A stretch of DNA of 60,547 bases from positions 1 to 60,547 of the forward strand of contig JAEWOJ010000095.1 in assembly GCA_023399815.1 (NCBI GenBank), read 5' to 3'. The first letter of the stretch is position 1; each line of letters opens with the position of its first letter. The notes beneath the pieces were generated by a model, which saw only the letters and a program-made list of their open reading frames with translations, was not told the DNA's origin and made no database searches. A program made the translations under genes and the position numbers. This document shows, piece after piece, positions 12,301 through 20,548 of this stretch. This stretch comes from Pseudomonadota bacterium. Its GTDB lineage: Bacteria; Pseudomonadota; Gammaproteobacteria; Xanthomonadales; Xanthomonadaceae.

Positions 12301-12615
12301 GCGCAGCGCACCGGCATGAACGCCTTCGACGCGATCCGCCGCGCCTGCCTGCTGCGCTTCCGCCCGATCATGATGACCACCGCCGCGGCCATGCTCGGCG
12401 CGCTGCCGCTGGCACTGGGCACCGGCATCGGCTCCGAGCTGCGCCGGCCGCTGGGCGTGGCCATCGTCGGCGGCCTGCTGCTGTCGCAGCTGGTCACGCT
12501 GTACACGACGCCGGTGATCTACCTGTACTTCGAGCGGTTCTCCGAATGGGCCGCCCGGCGCCGCGAGCAGCGCGCCGCCGCCCGCCTGCAGGCCGCCGGC
12601 AAGCGCACGGCATGA
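9379..12615 (+). CDS. RND multidrug efflux permease, MdtB-like
   Basis: A 1078-residue RND pump of the HAE-1 class. It starts at GTG 9379 with CACAGGAA eight bases upstream. The N-terminus GFSTLFIRRPIATSLLMVGL is the first transmembrane segment. Proton-relay residues sit in the TM4 region (VATGFVVDDAIVMIENIVRY, with the DD pair). The late segments show GIVLLIGIVKKNAIMMIDFA. An unusual Ser/Gly/Thr-rich stretch of about 60 residues (around 775-835, GSNGSGALTGSNATTLGQVS) sits in the second periplasmic domain. Its stop overlaps the next start by ATGA. Substrates are unknown; MdtB pumps novobiocin and bile salts in E. coli. Confidence 0.94.
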   Translation: MGFSTLFIRRPIATSLLMVGLMLLGILGYQRLPVSALPEIEAPSLVVTTQYPGASAQTMASLVTTPLERQLGQISGLDLMTSDSSAGLSTVVLQFSMERDIDTAAQDVQAAIRQATLPGSLPYQPVYNRVNPADAPILTLKLASDTRPLREVNDLADSVLAQRLSQVDGVGLVSIAGNVRPAVRIQANPAQLANMGMTLEDLRSALTQANVNAPKGSLNGKTQSYTLSTNDQLSDASDYNDIIVRYRNGAPVRLRDVASVVDGVENDQIAAWADGKPAVLLEVRRQPGANIVKTVQNIRQILPGLQNMLPADVKLDVFSDRTVTIRASVHDVQFTLVLTICLVVAVIFVFLRRLWATVIPSVAVPLSLLGTFGVMAFAGMSLDNLSLMALTVATGFVVDDAIVMIENIVRYIEQGKDGQEAAETGAKEIGFTVLSLTVSLIAVFLPLILMPGVTGRLFHEFAWVLSIAVAISMLISLTLTPMMCAYLLKPDALPEGDDAHERAAAQGKATAWSKLVHAYERSLDWVLRHQRMTLGIALGSVALTVLLYVAIPKGLLPDQDTGMVTGVVLADQNVAFEQMQQRTRAVAEALRQDPAVSGVAAYIGAGSMNPTLNQGQLNIVLKDRGERGSLDAILPRLQDAAAHIPGIALYLKPVQDVTLDTRVAATAYQFSLSDMDSRELAEQAARVTDALRRLPELADVDNNLADHGRALHVEVDRDKASRYGVPMQTIDDTLYDAYGQRQISTIFTQLNQYRVVLEVAPEFRTSDALMNQLAIGSNGSGALTGSNATTLGQVSSSNSSTATGIGNSNTGIALGAGGSIPLSAIATATPGTAPLIVSHQQQLPSATISFNLAPGYSLSEGVAAINKAVAELQLPQQMQAQFVGTAAEFSSSQTDVVMLLLAAIAVIYIVLGVLYESWIHPLTIISTLPPAGVGALLALYLCGMSLSVDGIVGIVLLIGIVKKNAIMMIDFALDAQRTGMNAFDAIRRACLLRFRPIMMTTAAAMLGALPLALGTGIGSELRRPLGVAIVGGLLLSQLVTLYTTPVIYLYFERFSEWAARRREQRAAARLQAAGKRTA

Positions 12616-15600
12616 ACATCTCCGCGCCCTTCATCAAGCGCCCGATCGGCATCAGCCTGCTGGCCATCGGCCTGTTCTTCGCCGGCCTGCTCTGCTACCT
12701 GCAGCTGGGCGTGGCGGCGTTGCCGAACCTGTCTATCCCGGTGATCTTCGTGCAGGCCAGCAACACCGGCGCCGACGCCGACACCATGGCCGCCACCGTC
12801 ACCGCGCCGCTGGAACGCCACCTCGGCCAGGTGCCGGGCATCAGCAGCATGCGCTCAAGCAGCAGCGACGGCCGCAGCATGGTGTTCCTGATGTTCGACA
12901 CCAGCCGCGACATCGACGCCGCCGCGCAGGACGTGCAGGCGGCGATCAACGCGGCCATGGCCGACCTGCCGGCCGGCATCGGCACGCCGACCTACCAGAA
13001 GGCCAACCCCAACGACGACCCGGTGATCGCGCTGGCGCTGACCTCGGAAACGCAGTCGGTCGCCGAGCTCTACAACCTGGCCGACTCGCTGCTGGCGCAG
13101 CGCCTGCGCCAGCTGCCCGGCGTGTCGCAGGTGGATATCGCCGGCGCCTCCACGCCCGCCGTGCGCGTGGACCTCAACCTGCGCGCGATGAACGCGCTGG
13201 GGCTGAGCCCGGACAACCTGCGCAACGCCATGCGCGCGGCCAACGTGGCCTCGCCGCTGGGCTTCCTCAGCGACGGCAGCAGCCAGACCGCCATCATCCT
13301 CAACGACCAGGTGCGCAAGGCCTCGGACTTCGCCAACGTCGCCATCGCCACCCACGACGGCGCGGTGGTGCGGCTGAAGGACATCGCCACCGTCTACGAC
13401 GGCCAGCAGGACGCGTTCCAGGCCGCGTGGTTCAACGGCAAGCGCGGCGTGCTGATGTACGTGTACCTGCGCAGCGGCGCCAACCTGGTGGCGACCGTGG
13501 ACAGGGTGAAGGCGGAGATCCCGGCGCTGTCCGGCTACCTCGACGCCGGCACCACGCTCACGCCCTACTTCGACCGCACCCCGACCATCCGCGCCTCGCT
13601 GGCCGAGGTGCAGATCACGCTGATGATCAGCCTGGCGATGGTGGTGCTGACCATGGCGCTGTTCCTGCGCCGGCTGGCGCCGACGCTGATCGCCGCGGTG
13701 GCGGTGCCGCTGTCGCTGGCCGGTGCGGCGGTGGTGATGATGGTGCTGGGCTTCACCCTCAACAACCTGACCCTGCTGGCGCTGGTGATCGCGATCGGCT
13801 TCGTCGTCGACGACGCCATCGTGGTGATCGAGAACATCATGCGCCATCTGGACGACGGCATGCCGCGGATGCAGGCGGCGATGGCCGGCGCGCGCGAGAT
13901 CGGCTTCACCATCGTCTCGATCACCGCTTCGCTGATCGCGGTGTTCCTGCCGATCATCTTCGCCCAAGGCATGCTCGGCGCGTTCTTCCGCGAGTTCACC
14001 CTGACCCTGGTGGCGGCGATCATGGTCTCGGCGCTGGTCTCGCTGACCCTGACCCCGGCGCTGTGCGCGCGCTTCCTGCAGCCGCACGAGGCGCACGTGC
14101 GCGAATCGCGCATGAACCGCCTGCTCGACCGCGCGCACGCGGGCATGCTGAAGGTCTATACGGTCGCGCTGGACTTCTCGCTGCGCCACGCGCTGCTGCT
14201 GGCGCTGACCCCGCTGCTGCTGATCGTCGCCACGTTCTATCTCGGCGGTGCGGTCAGCAAGGGCAATTTCCCCGAGCAGGACACCGGCCTGATCTGGGGC
14301 CGCGCCAGTTCCAGCGCCACCGTGTCCTTCAACGAGATGACCGCGCGCCAGCGGCGGCTGAGCGACATGTTCCTGGCCGACCCGGCGGTGAAGATGGTCG
14401 GCTCGCGGCTGGGTTCCAGCCGCCAGGGCAGCAGCGCGCAGTTCAACATCGAGCTGAAGACCGTGGCCGAAGGCCGGCACGAGGCCACCAGCATGGTGGT
14501 CGCGCGCCTGAGCGCCAAGGCCGCGCGATTCCCCGACCTGGACGTGCGCCTGCGCGCGATCCAGGACCTGCCTTCCGACGGCGGTGGCGGCGGTGGCGGC
14601 CAGGGCGCGCAGAACCGCGTCACCCTGCAGGGCAACGACGCCGCGCAGCTGGCCGAATGGCTGCCGAAGCTGGTGGAAGCGCTGAAGCAGAACCCGAAGC
14701 TGCGCGACGTCGGTTCGGACGTGGACAAGGGCGGGCTGATGCAGAAGATCGTCATCGACCGCGAGCGGGCCTCGCGCCTGGGCGTGAGCATCGGCGCCAT
14801 CGACGGCGCGCTGTACGGCGCCTTCGGCCAGCGCCAGATCTCCACCATCTACGCCGATCTCAACCAGTACGGCGTGGTGGTCAACGCGCTGCCGGAACAG
14901 ACCGGCGGCCCGGCCGCCATCAATGATGTGTACGTGGCCTCCAGCAGCGGGCAGATGATCCCGCTGACCGCCTTCGCCCACCAGGAATCCGGGCTGGCGC
15001 CGTCGCAGGTGACCCACCAGAACCAGTACACGGTGATGGACCTGAGCTACAACCTGGCCCCCGGCGTGAGCAGCGGCGAGGGCGACGCCATCGTCAAGGC
15101 CGCCATCGACGGCCTGCGCATGCCCGGCGACATCCGCCAGGCCGAGCCCGGCGGCTTCCGCCAGGCGCTGGACCCGACGGCGATGCTGATGCTGATCATC
15201 GCCGCCATCGCCACGGTCTACATCGTGCTGGGCATGCTGTACGAGAACCTGGTGCACCCGGTGACGATCCTGTCCACCCTGCCGGCCGCCGGCATGGGCG
15301 CGCTGCTGGCGCTGTGGGTGACCAACACCGACCTGTCGGTGATCTCGACCATCGCGCTGGTGCTGCTGATCGGCATCGTCAAGAAGAACGCGATCATGAT
15401 GATCGACTTCGCCCTGGTGGCGCAGCGCGAGCACGGCAAGTCGCCGGCCGAGGCGGTGCGCGAGGCCAGCATCGTGCGTTTCCGCCCGATCATGATGACG
15501 ACAATGGTGGCGATCCTGGCGGCGCTGCCGCTGGCGATCGGCCTGGGCGAAGGCTCGGAGCTGCGCCGCCCGCTCGGCATCGCGATGATCGGCGGCCTGC

Positions 15601-15737
15601 TGATCTCGCAGAGCCTGACCCTGCTGAGCACTCCGGCGCTGTACGTGATCTTCTCCTGCCTGCAGCAGCACTGGCGCAGCTGGCGAGCGCGGCGCAAGGC
15701 ACACCGTCAGCAACGCACCCCCCGGACCACTTCGTAG
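12612..15737 (+). CDS. RND multidrug efflux permease, MdtC-like
   Basis: A 1041-residue partner pump translated from an ATGA overlap with the preceding gene. It shows the first transmembrane segment APFIKRPIGISLLAIGLFFA, the DD pair in IGFVVDDAIVVIENIMRHLD, and the late GIVKKNAIMMIDFALVAQR segment. A Gly-rich insert (SDGGGGGGGQGAQNR, near residue 655) lies in the periplasmic region. Two different RND subunits in tandem imply an MdtBC-type heterotrimer. No outer-membrane factor follows; instead a REP begins inside the stop codon, because the TAG stop is part of that REP's GTAG head. Confidence 0.94.
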   Translation: MNISAPFIKRPIGISLLAIGLFFAGLLCYLQLGVAALPNLSIPVIFVQASNTGADADTMAATVTAPLERHLGQVPGISSMRSSSSDGRSMVFLMFDTSRDIDAAAQDVQAAINAAMADLPAGIGTPTYQKANPNDDPVIALALTSETQSVAELYNLADSLLAQRLRQLPGVSQVDIAGASTPAVRVDLNLRAMNALGLSPDNLRNAMRAANVASPLGFLSDGSSQTAIILNDQVRKASDFANVAIATHDGAVVRLKDIATVYDGQQDAFQAAWFNGKRGVLMYVYLRSGANLVATVDRVKAEIPALSGYLDAGTTLTPYFDRTPTIRASLAEVQITLMISLAMVVLTMALFLRRLAPTLIAAVAVPLSLAGAAVVMMVLGFTLNNLTLLALVIAIGFVVDDAIVVIENIMRHLDDGMPRMQAAMAGAREIGFTIVSITASLIAVFLPIIFAQGMLGAFFREFTLTLVAAIMVSALVSLTLTPALCARFLQPHEAHVRESRMNRLLDRAHAGMLKVYTVALDFSLRHALLLALTPLLLIVATFYLGGAVSKGNFPEQDTGLIWGRASSSATVSFNEMTARQRRLSDMFLADPAVKMVGSRLGSSRQGSSAQFNIELKTVAEGRHEATSMVVARLSAKAARFPDLDVRLRAIQDLPSDGGGGGGGQGAQNRVTLQGNDAAQLAEWLPKLVEALKQNPKLRDVGSDVDKGGLMQKIVIDRERASRLGVSIGAIDGALYGAFGQRQISTIYADLNQYGVVVNALPEQTGGPAAINDVYVASSSGQMIPLTAFAHQESGLAPSQVTHQNQYTVMDLSYNLAPGVSSGEGDAIVKAAIDGLRMPGDIRQAEPGGFRQALDPTAMLMLIIAAIATVYIVLGMLYENLVHPVTILSTLPAAGMGALLALWVTNTDLSVISTIALVLLIGIVKKNAIMMIDFALVAQREHGKSPAEAVREASIVRFRPIMMTTMVAILAALPLAIGLGEGSELRRPLGIAMIGGLLISQSLTLLSTPALYVIFSCLQQHWRSWRARRKAHRQQRTPRTTS

Positions 15738-15757
15738 CAGCGGGGCTTGCCCCGCTG
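15734..15757 (+). repeat. REP element, GTAGCAGCGGGG family
   Basis: GTAGCAGCGGGGCTTGCCCC plus GCTG: a GTAG head and an AGCGGGGC/GCCCCGCT stem with a short loop. An inverted copy lies at 16476-16499, so the two bracket the composite repeat between them. Confidence 0.85.
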
Positions 15758-15790
<33 letters not shown>

Positions 15791-15821
15791 AATGATTTTG
15801 CTTTTGCTCCTGCGCTTTTGA

Positions 15822-16440
15822 CTTTCCGGGTTCCCTTCCGCAGCGACGGAGCCGACGGACAAGACCCCGCAGGGGCGACGTGCAGGGATGCACGTCGTTT
15901 TTCGACGAGACAGGGATGTCTCGTCGAAAAATCCCATCGGCGGAGTGGACCCGCGGCACGCAGTGCCGTGGGCGCGAAGGCAGGGCGTGCTTGACCAGCC
16001 ATTCGGCTGTTGGAAAGGCGCTTCTCTTGGTTACCTTCTCTTTGCACGAGCAAAGAGAAGTAACTCGCTCCCCGAAAGGGGAGCGAAAGCCTTTGTTCTT
16101 GCCACTGTCTTGTTTCCCCGAAGGAGAAAAGGTAGCAGCAAGAAACAGGAACCTGAAAGCAGAGCTTTCACTCCTGCTCCGCAGGAGCGATTCACTTTGA
16201 CCAGCCATTCGGCTGTTGAAAAAGCGCCTCTTTGCTTGTGCAAAGAAAAGTAACCAAAAGAAAGCACAGCCGGGACGCGAGCCGATGCGGCTGCGCCGCA
16301 TCGGTCCCCTGCGCTCCTCGCGTGCCGGGGGGACGGCGCACAACTCGCTTCGCTCAGACACGTGCGCCTCTTCGCCCCCCGTCCCGCTGCGGTGCTCGGC
16401 TCGCTTTACGGCCGGGAGGTCAAAAGCCGAAGCAACAACA
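15822..16440 (+). repeat. Composite palindromic repeat element, copy A
   Basis: About 620 bp made almost entirely of hairpins. In order: CGACGTGCA stem (15876-15897); a 15-bp perfect stem TTTTTCGACGAGACA around GGGA (15898-15931); CGGCACGCAGTGCCG; two direct copies of CAGCCATTCGGCTG (from about 15997 and 16202); TCTCTTTGC/GCAAAGAGA; CTCCCCGAAAGGGGAG; CTCCTGCTCCGCAGGAG; and GATGCGGCTGCGCCGCATC. Copy B (49436-50075) has the same outer modules in inverse orientation. Open frames across it are low-complexity by-products, not genes. No transposase is present. Confidence 0.88.
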
Positions 16441-16475
16441 ACGGCCGAAGCAACGGCCAAAGCCAAGGCAACAGC

Positions 16476-16540
16476 CAGCGGGGCAAGCCCCGCTGCTACG
16501 GGGTGGCGAAGTCTTGTAGGTACCGGGCTTGCCCGGCACG
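16476..16540. repeat. Two further REP elements before hglS
   Basis: 16476-16499 is the inverted GTAGCAGCGGGG-family copy. 16516-16540 is a different type, GTAGGTACCGGGCTTGCCCG plus tail, again with GTAG head and CCGGGC/GCCCGG stem. It lies about 20 bp beyond the hglS stop codon. Confidence 0.78.
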
Positions 16541-16557
16541 AGCGTCGCTGCCGTGGG

Positions 16558-17922
16558 TCAGGCCGCCAACTGCGCCAGCGATTCCACCTGCAGGCGCTCG
16601 TAGATCGCGAATTCGTCCGCCACCGAGGCCCCCAGCGCCTGCTCGAACACATCGCGGTTGGCACGCGCCGCATAGGCGCGCTGCTCCTCGCCGCCGAGGT
16701 TGGACTGGAAGATGCCCGCCGCACTGACCGGCAGGAAGTCCTCGTAGACGATCGGCTCGGCGCTGGCCAGGCCGCGTTCGATCAGCATCTCGGCCGGCAG
16801 CGCGCGCTCGGCCGCCGGTGCGGCGCGACCCGCGTCAGTCAACGCATAGCGGTAATAGCCCAGGCCTTCGCGACGCAGGATGGCGTGGTCGTCCGGGAAA
16901 CCGGCGAACGCCGCTTCCAGCCGCTGCGCGTAGTCGCCGCCGGTGCTGCCGGCGCCACCGCTCTCGCGCGCCTGCGCCAACAGGGTGTCGTACAGCGCGC
17001 GGCCCTTCGGGGTCAGCGCCAGGCCGCGCTGCTCGATCTCGCCGAAACGCGCGGTGTGGGTGCCGGCGGCGTTGTCCGCGCCCGACGGGAAATGCACCAG
17101 TTCCTCCAGCGCCTTGAAGCTGGTCTGGCGCAGCAGGATCGGGCAGGCGCGGCGCGGCGGGCCTTCGATCACCGCCTTGGCGGCGATGCCGCGCGCATGC
17201 ATCGCCGCCTGCGCGGCGTCGATGTCCAGCGTGCGCGGGGTCAGGTGGTTGATGTGCGGGCCGCGGAAGCTGACCACGTCGGCCACCAGCCGGTGCGCGG
17301 CGTGCAGCGCGTGGTAGGTGGTCAGCGATACGGTGGCCTCGTTGTGCCAGCGGAAGGTCTCCAGCGCCTCGACCACGAAACGCCATGCGTCTTCTTCGCC
17401 CAGGCCGCCATCGCGCTCGCACTGTTCGATCAGCTGCAGCGCGCCGGCGGTGAAGATGGTGCGGCGGGACAGGATGTCGGCCGCCTGCGCGCGCAGCGCC
17501 TCGTCCTCGATCAGTTCCAGCCGCAGCAGCGAGGTGAACACGCGGAACGGATTGCGGTTGAGCGATTCGCCCTCGACCGGGCGGAACGCGGTGGAATGCA
17601 CCGGCACGCCGGCCACCGACAGGTCGTAATAGCCGACCGGCTGCATGCCCATCACCGCGAACAGCCGCCGCAGCGTGGACAGTTCCTGTGCGGTGCCGAC
17701 GCGGATCGCGCCGTGGCGTTCCACGTCCAGGCGCTCGCGCTCGCCGCTGCGCTCCATCTGCGCGGCCAGTTCCGGCTGCGCCGCCAGCACATCGGCGTTG
17801 ATCTCGCCGACCAGCTCCACCAGGGTGCCGTACAGCGGCACTTCGGTGCGGTACATGTGCGACATCGACTGCGAGAACAGGCTGCGGATGTGGTCGGGCG
17901 AAACGAAGCGGTCGGCGGTCAT
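16558..17922 (-). CDS. hglS: 2-oxoadipate dioxygenase/decarboxylase (DUF1338, YdcJ family)
   Basis: A 454-residue protein of the HglS/YdcJ family. The characterised Pseudomonas putida enzyme converts 2-oxoadipate to D-2-hydroxyglutarate with O2 and Fe(II) in D-lysine catabolism. The key residues fall at the same numbers: His70 and Arg74 in VERHGAIRVG, His226 in GPHINHLTPR, and Glu295 in RFGEIEQRG (294 in P. putida). It stands alone here, flanked by repeats and a small exported protein. No other lysine-catabolic gene adjoins it, though a catabolic-looking diaminopimelate decarboxylase, which makes lysine, lies 23 kb away. Confidence 0.92.
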   Translation of the reverse strand: MTADRFVSPDHIRSLFSQSMSHMYRTEVPLYGTLVELVGEINADVLAAQPELAAQMERSGERERLDVERHGAIRVGTAQELSTLRRLFAVMGMQPVGYYDLSVAGVPVHSTAFRPVEGESLNRNPFRVFTSLLRLELIEDEALRAQAADILSRRTIFTAGALQLIEQCERDGGLGEEDAWRFVVEALETFRWHNEATVSLTTYHALHAAHRLVADVVSFRGPHINHLTPRTLDIDAAQAAMHARGIAAKAVIEGPPRRACPILLRQTSFKALEELVHFPSGADNAAGTHTARFGEIEQRGLALTPKGRALYDTLLAQARESGGAGSTGGDYAQRLEAAFAGFPDDHAILRREGLGYYRYALTDAGRAAPAAERALPAEMLIERGLASAEPIVYEDFLPVSAAGIFQSNLGGEEQRAYAARANRDVFEQALGASVADEFAIYERLQVESLAQLAA

Positions 17923-18184
17923 GGCGTGGGGCGCAGGCGCGGCAGCGGGAGGTCCGCCATTTTCGCCCGAACCAGGAGCGCGAGGCTATCAGCCGTCCTT
18001 CCTCCCTGCGGCGGGGAAGAGGCGTTGCTTGCGAACCACGGATCCGGGCATGCCTGGACATCCGGCGCATTGCGCGGGGTCGAAGCGCGGCGCGGGGTGG
18101 TTCGCGGAAGCGGACAAGGGCAAGGACGAAGCTTCGTGATCGCAGGCCGCATGAGGCTTTGCCCTTGGCCTTGCCTCACCCCAA

Positions 18185-18207
18185 CCCCTCTCCCGCGGGG
18201 AGAGGGG
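18185..18207. terminator. GC-rich hairpin after the small exported protein gene
   Basis: CCCCTCTCCC and GGGGAGAGGGG pair around GC just beyond the stop codon at 18216. There is no T-run on either side, so it is a terminator-like or transcript-protecting hairpin. The same CCCTCTCCC theme recurs near 31.68 kb. Confidence 0.45.
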
Positions 18208-18215
18208 CTATAGGC

Positions 18216-18797
18216 TCAGCGGGCTGCTGCGTCGCGTTGCGCGCGGTCGCCGAGCTGGCGTTGCAGCACCGCGTCCAGGCGGATCGGCCGGTCCCAGTGG
18301 TCGTAGCTGGCGACCAGCGCCTGGCGCACGGCGCGCCAGTGCAGGTTGTCCGGCGCCACCGGCAGGCTTTCCACCGCGGCCTTCCAGCCTTCGCCCGGAT
18401 GCCGGCTCCGCGCCTGCACCGGTTCGCGGCAGCTGGCGCCGATGGCCTGGCCCCAGAAGCAGGCGAACCAGACGTCGCCGGCCAGCCATCCATGCCGCTG
18501 CATCAACGCCTCGACGTAGCCGCGGCGCGCGCCGCCGTAGCGCACCACTTCGTCGATGAAGGCATCGGGGTGGCGCTCGGCATAGCGGTTGACGTCGGCC
18601 AACTGGCGGTCGAGCCAGGCATCGCCGGTGCCCGGAGTGTAGGCGTCTGTCGGCAGGTCGGAAGCGGCCTGCGCCAGCGCCACGGCGGGAAGCAGCAGCA
18701 GCGCAGGAACCAGTGACGAGGAACCAGCAACCAGCGAGAGCACCAGCGCAGCTGCTTTCGCCCTTGCTCCTGCCCCTGTTGGTTTCCGTTTCCGCAT
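18216..18797 (-). CDS. Small exported protein of unknown function
   Basis: A 193-residue protein from MRKRKPTG. A basic N-terminus and hydrophobic stretch (LVPALLLLPAVALAQA) make a signal peptide with likely cleavage after AQA. The mature part is rich in Trp, Arg and Tyr (DVNRYAERHPDAFIDEVVRYGGARRGYVEALMQRHGWLAGDVWFACFWGQAIG), with two cysteines. I do not recognise a named domain. The ATG at 18797 has AGGAAGGACGGAG ahead of it. An alternative ATG at 18845 (sixteen codons longer) overlaps the stop of a short upstream frame as ATGA, so translational coupling with a lost upstream gene is possible. Confidence 0.65.
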   Translation of the reverse strand: MRKRKPTGAGARAKAAALVLSLVAGSSSLVPALLLLPAVALAQAASDLPTDAYTPGTGDAWLDRQLADVNRYAERHPDAFIDEVVRYGGARRGYVEALMQRHGWLAGDVWFACFWGQAIGASCREPVQARSRHPGEGWKAAVESLPVAPDNLHWRAVRQALVASYDHWDRPIRLDAVLQRQLGDRAQRDAAAR

Positions 18798-18841
18798 CGC
18801 GCGCGCTCCGTCCTTCCTGCTCACTGCCTGTTGCTGCCTCG

Positions 18842-18990
18842 TCATTCGTTCCCGGCCTCGCTGGCCGCCACGGCTTCCGGCCACTGCCACGCGGTGTCGG
18901 CCAGGCGCAGGCGCGGTTCGTCGCAGGAAACGCCGTGCCCGGCGGGCAGGCCGAATTCGGCCTGCACCCGTGTGCAGGTCTGCGGGATCT
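18842..18990 (-). pseudogene. Possible C-terminal remnant of a lost gene
   Basis: A minus-strand frame of about 50 residues (TCTRVQAEFGLPAGHGVSCD ... AWQWPEAVAASEAGNE) ends in an ATGA overlap with a possible start of the next gene. Its composition looks protein-like. Upstream of about 18990 the same frame becomes antisense to the fdhF-like fragment, so the rest of the gene seems to have been lost at that junction. This is weak evidence; it may be noise. Confidence 0.3.
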
Positions 18991-19000
18991 TCACGGAGAC

Positions 19001-19138
19001 GATCCCGATTTCGACCCACCGCGCGAACCGGGCCATCATGCCATCGAAAACGTGGTGGTGATGCAGGAGGGCGTGGCGAAAGTGTTCATCGGCATGGGCG
19101 GTGGCTGCTTCGTGCCGGCCGTGACGGACGCGGGCCCG
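19001..19138 (+). pseudogene. Fragment of an FdhF/YdeP-type molybdopterin oxidoreductase
   Basis: The plus-strand frame encodes DPDFDPPREPGHHAIENVVV followed by MQEGVAKVFIGMGGGCFVPA, about 46 residues. This matches the segment in YdeP-type oxidoreductase alpha subunits where a PPR..G-(H/Y)D..A..AM..G.VKVF...GGNF pattern occurs. No start, no cofactor-binding N-terminal part and no C-terminal domain are present, and the frame dissolves before the TAG at 19187. It is a relic directly upstream of egtB. Confidence 0.5.
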
Positions 19139-19282
19139 GTGTCTCTTTTCGGTGGCGCGGCAACCGGGCTGTTATCCTGCCCGCGGTAGCCTCGCATCTG
19201 TCTGTTACGGTGTTTCCTGAATCCGTTTTCAGGCAGGTGGCCGGAGGTCCTCTTCGGCGACCTCATGCTGTGGAGCCAATCG

Positions 19283-20548
19283 ATGAATCAAGCGCTTGCC
19301 AACGAGCTGATATCGGCAGCGTCGGAATCGAGTGATCGGCACGACTGGTGCAGCGCTTTCCGACGGGTGCGGGCGGAAACGGAGCGTCGTGCTGCACCGC
19401 TGTCGGCGGAAGACCAGGGCGTGCAGTCGATGCCGGATGCAAGCCCCGTGAAATGGCATCGCGCGCATACCACCTGGTTTTTCGAGCAGTTCCTCCTGAA
19501 GGCGTACGCCGCCGGCTACCGCGAGTTCGATGCCTGCTTCGGCTTCCTGTTCAACTCCTACTACGAAGCGGTGGGCCCCAGACACGACAGGCCCAGGCGC
19601 GGCCTGATCACACGGCCCGATGCCAGCGACGTCACCGCCTATCGCGCCCATGTCGATCGCGAGGTGGTACGCCTGCTGGAAAGTGCCGATGCCACCGCGC
19701 TCGGCAAGGCCATTCCGGTTCTCGAGATTGGACTGCACCACGAACAACAGCATCAGGAACTGATGCTCACCGACATCCTGCACGCGTTCGCGCAGAATCC
19801 CATCCGTCCTGCCTATGACGCCGGCTGGCCGCTTCCGCGCGCCGATGGGGACGCCGGCGAAGCGCGCATCGCAGCGGGCATCCGTACCATCGGGCACCAG
19901 GGCGAGGGGTTCTGTTACGACAACGAACTGCCCGCACATCAGGTGCTGCTGCCGGAAGCGGCCATCGGCAGGCATCTGGTAAGCAACCGCCAATGGCTGG
20001 AGTTCATCGCCGACGGTGGTTACCGGACGCAGCACCTGTGGCTGTCGGACGGATGGGCCGAAGCGCAGGCCCAGGGCTGGAATGCGCCCGGCTACTGGTA
20101 CATGCACGAAGGTGCCTGGTTCGCGCAGACGCTCGCGGGGCCGAAGCCGGTCGATCCGTCCGCGCCCGTGATGCATGTCAGCTACTACGAGGCCGATGCC
20201 TTCGCGCGCTGGGCGGGCAAGGACCTGCCGACCGAAGCGGAATGGGAGACGGCCGCGCGTGCCGGCCTGCTCGCCGACGCCTTCGGCGTCGCCTGGCAAT
20301 GGACGCGGAGCGCCTACTCGGCGTATCCCGGCTACCGCGCCGCCGAGGGCGCGCTCGGCGAATACAACGGGAAGTTCATGGTCAACCAGGTCGTACTGAG
20401 GGGATCGTCGCTGGCAACGCCGCAGGGACACGCGCGCGCAAGCTACCGCAACTTCTTCCCGCCGTCGGCGCGCTGGCAGTTCAGCGGGCTCCGGCTCGTC
20501 GACTATCGGTACGCCACGCTGGCGGCGGCCAACAGGGGCGGGTCATGA
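19283..20548 (+). CDS. egtB: Ergothioneine biosynthesis protein EgtB (sulfoxide synthase)
   Basis: A 421-residue non-heme iron enzyme. It joins hercynine to a cysteine-containing thiol (gamma-glutamylcysteine or cysteine, depending on type) as a sulfoxide, the second step of ergothioneine synthesis. The DinB-like N-terminal domain shows the iron ligands His62 (in KWHRAHTTWFFEQ) and His152/His156 (in LHHEQQHQELM). The C-terminal half is an FGE/sulfatase-modifying fold (HVSYYEADAFARWAGKDLPT, SYRNFFPPSARWQFSGLRLV). ATG 19283 is preferred over an ATG six codons upstream because TGGAG lies seven bases ahead. It overlaps egtD by ATGA. No egtC or egtE is present, so the later steps must be done elsewhere. 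Confidence 0.95.
   Translation: MNQALANELISAASESSDRHDWCSAFRRVRAETERRAAPLSAEDQGVQSMPDASPVKWHRAHTTWFFEQFLLKAYAAGYREFDACFGFLFNSYYEAVGPRHDRPRRGLITRPDASDVTAYRAHVDREVVRLLESADATALGKAIPVLEIGLHHEQQHQELMLTDILHAFAQNPIRPAYDAGWPLPRADGDAGEARIAAGIRTIGHQGEGFCYDNELPAHQVLLPEAAIGRHLVSNRQWLEFIADGGYRTQHLWLSDGWAEAQAQGWNAPGYWYMHEGAWFAQTLAGPKPVDPSAPVMHVSYYEADAFARWAGKDLPTEAEWETAARAGLLADAFGVAWQWTRSAYSAYPGYRAAEGALGEYNGKFMVNQVVLRGSSLATPQGHARASYRNFFPPSARWQFSGLRLVDYRYATLAAANRGGS

Noticed and set aside
10827..15737. A 1636-codon plus-strand open frame that would fuse a long arginine-rich region to the MdtC-like pump.
   Set aside because: The part before 12612 is a shadow of the MdtB-like gene in another frame. The pump starts at the ATGA overlap at 12612.
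15880..16253. Short open frames across composite repeat A (and matching ones at 49357-50109) that look like conserved small proteins.
   Set aside because: They recur only because the repeat recurs; they run through hairpins in several frames and have no ribosome binding sites or protein-like domains.
15822..16440. Composite repeat as an insertion sequence or CRISPR array.
   Set aside because: No transposase, no terminal inverted repeat with target duplication that I can see, and no regular repeat-spacer pattern.
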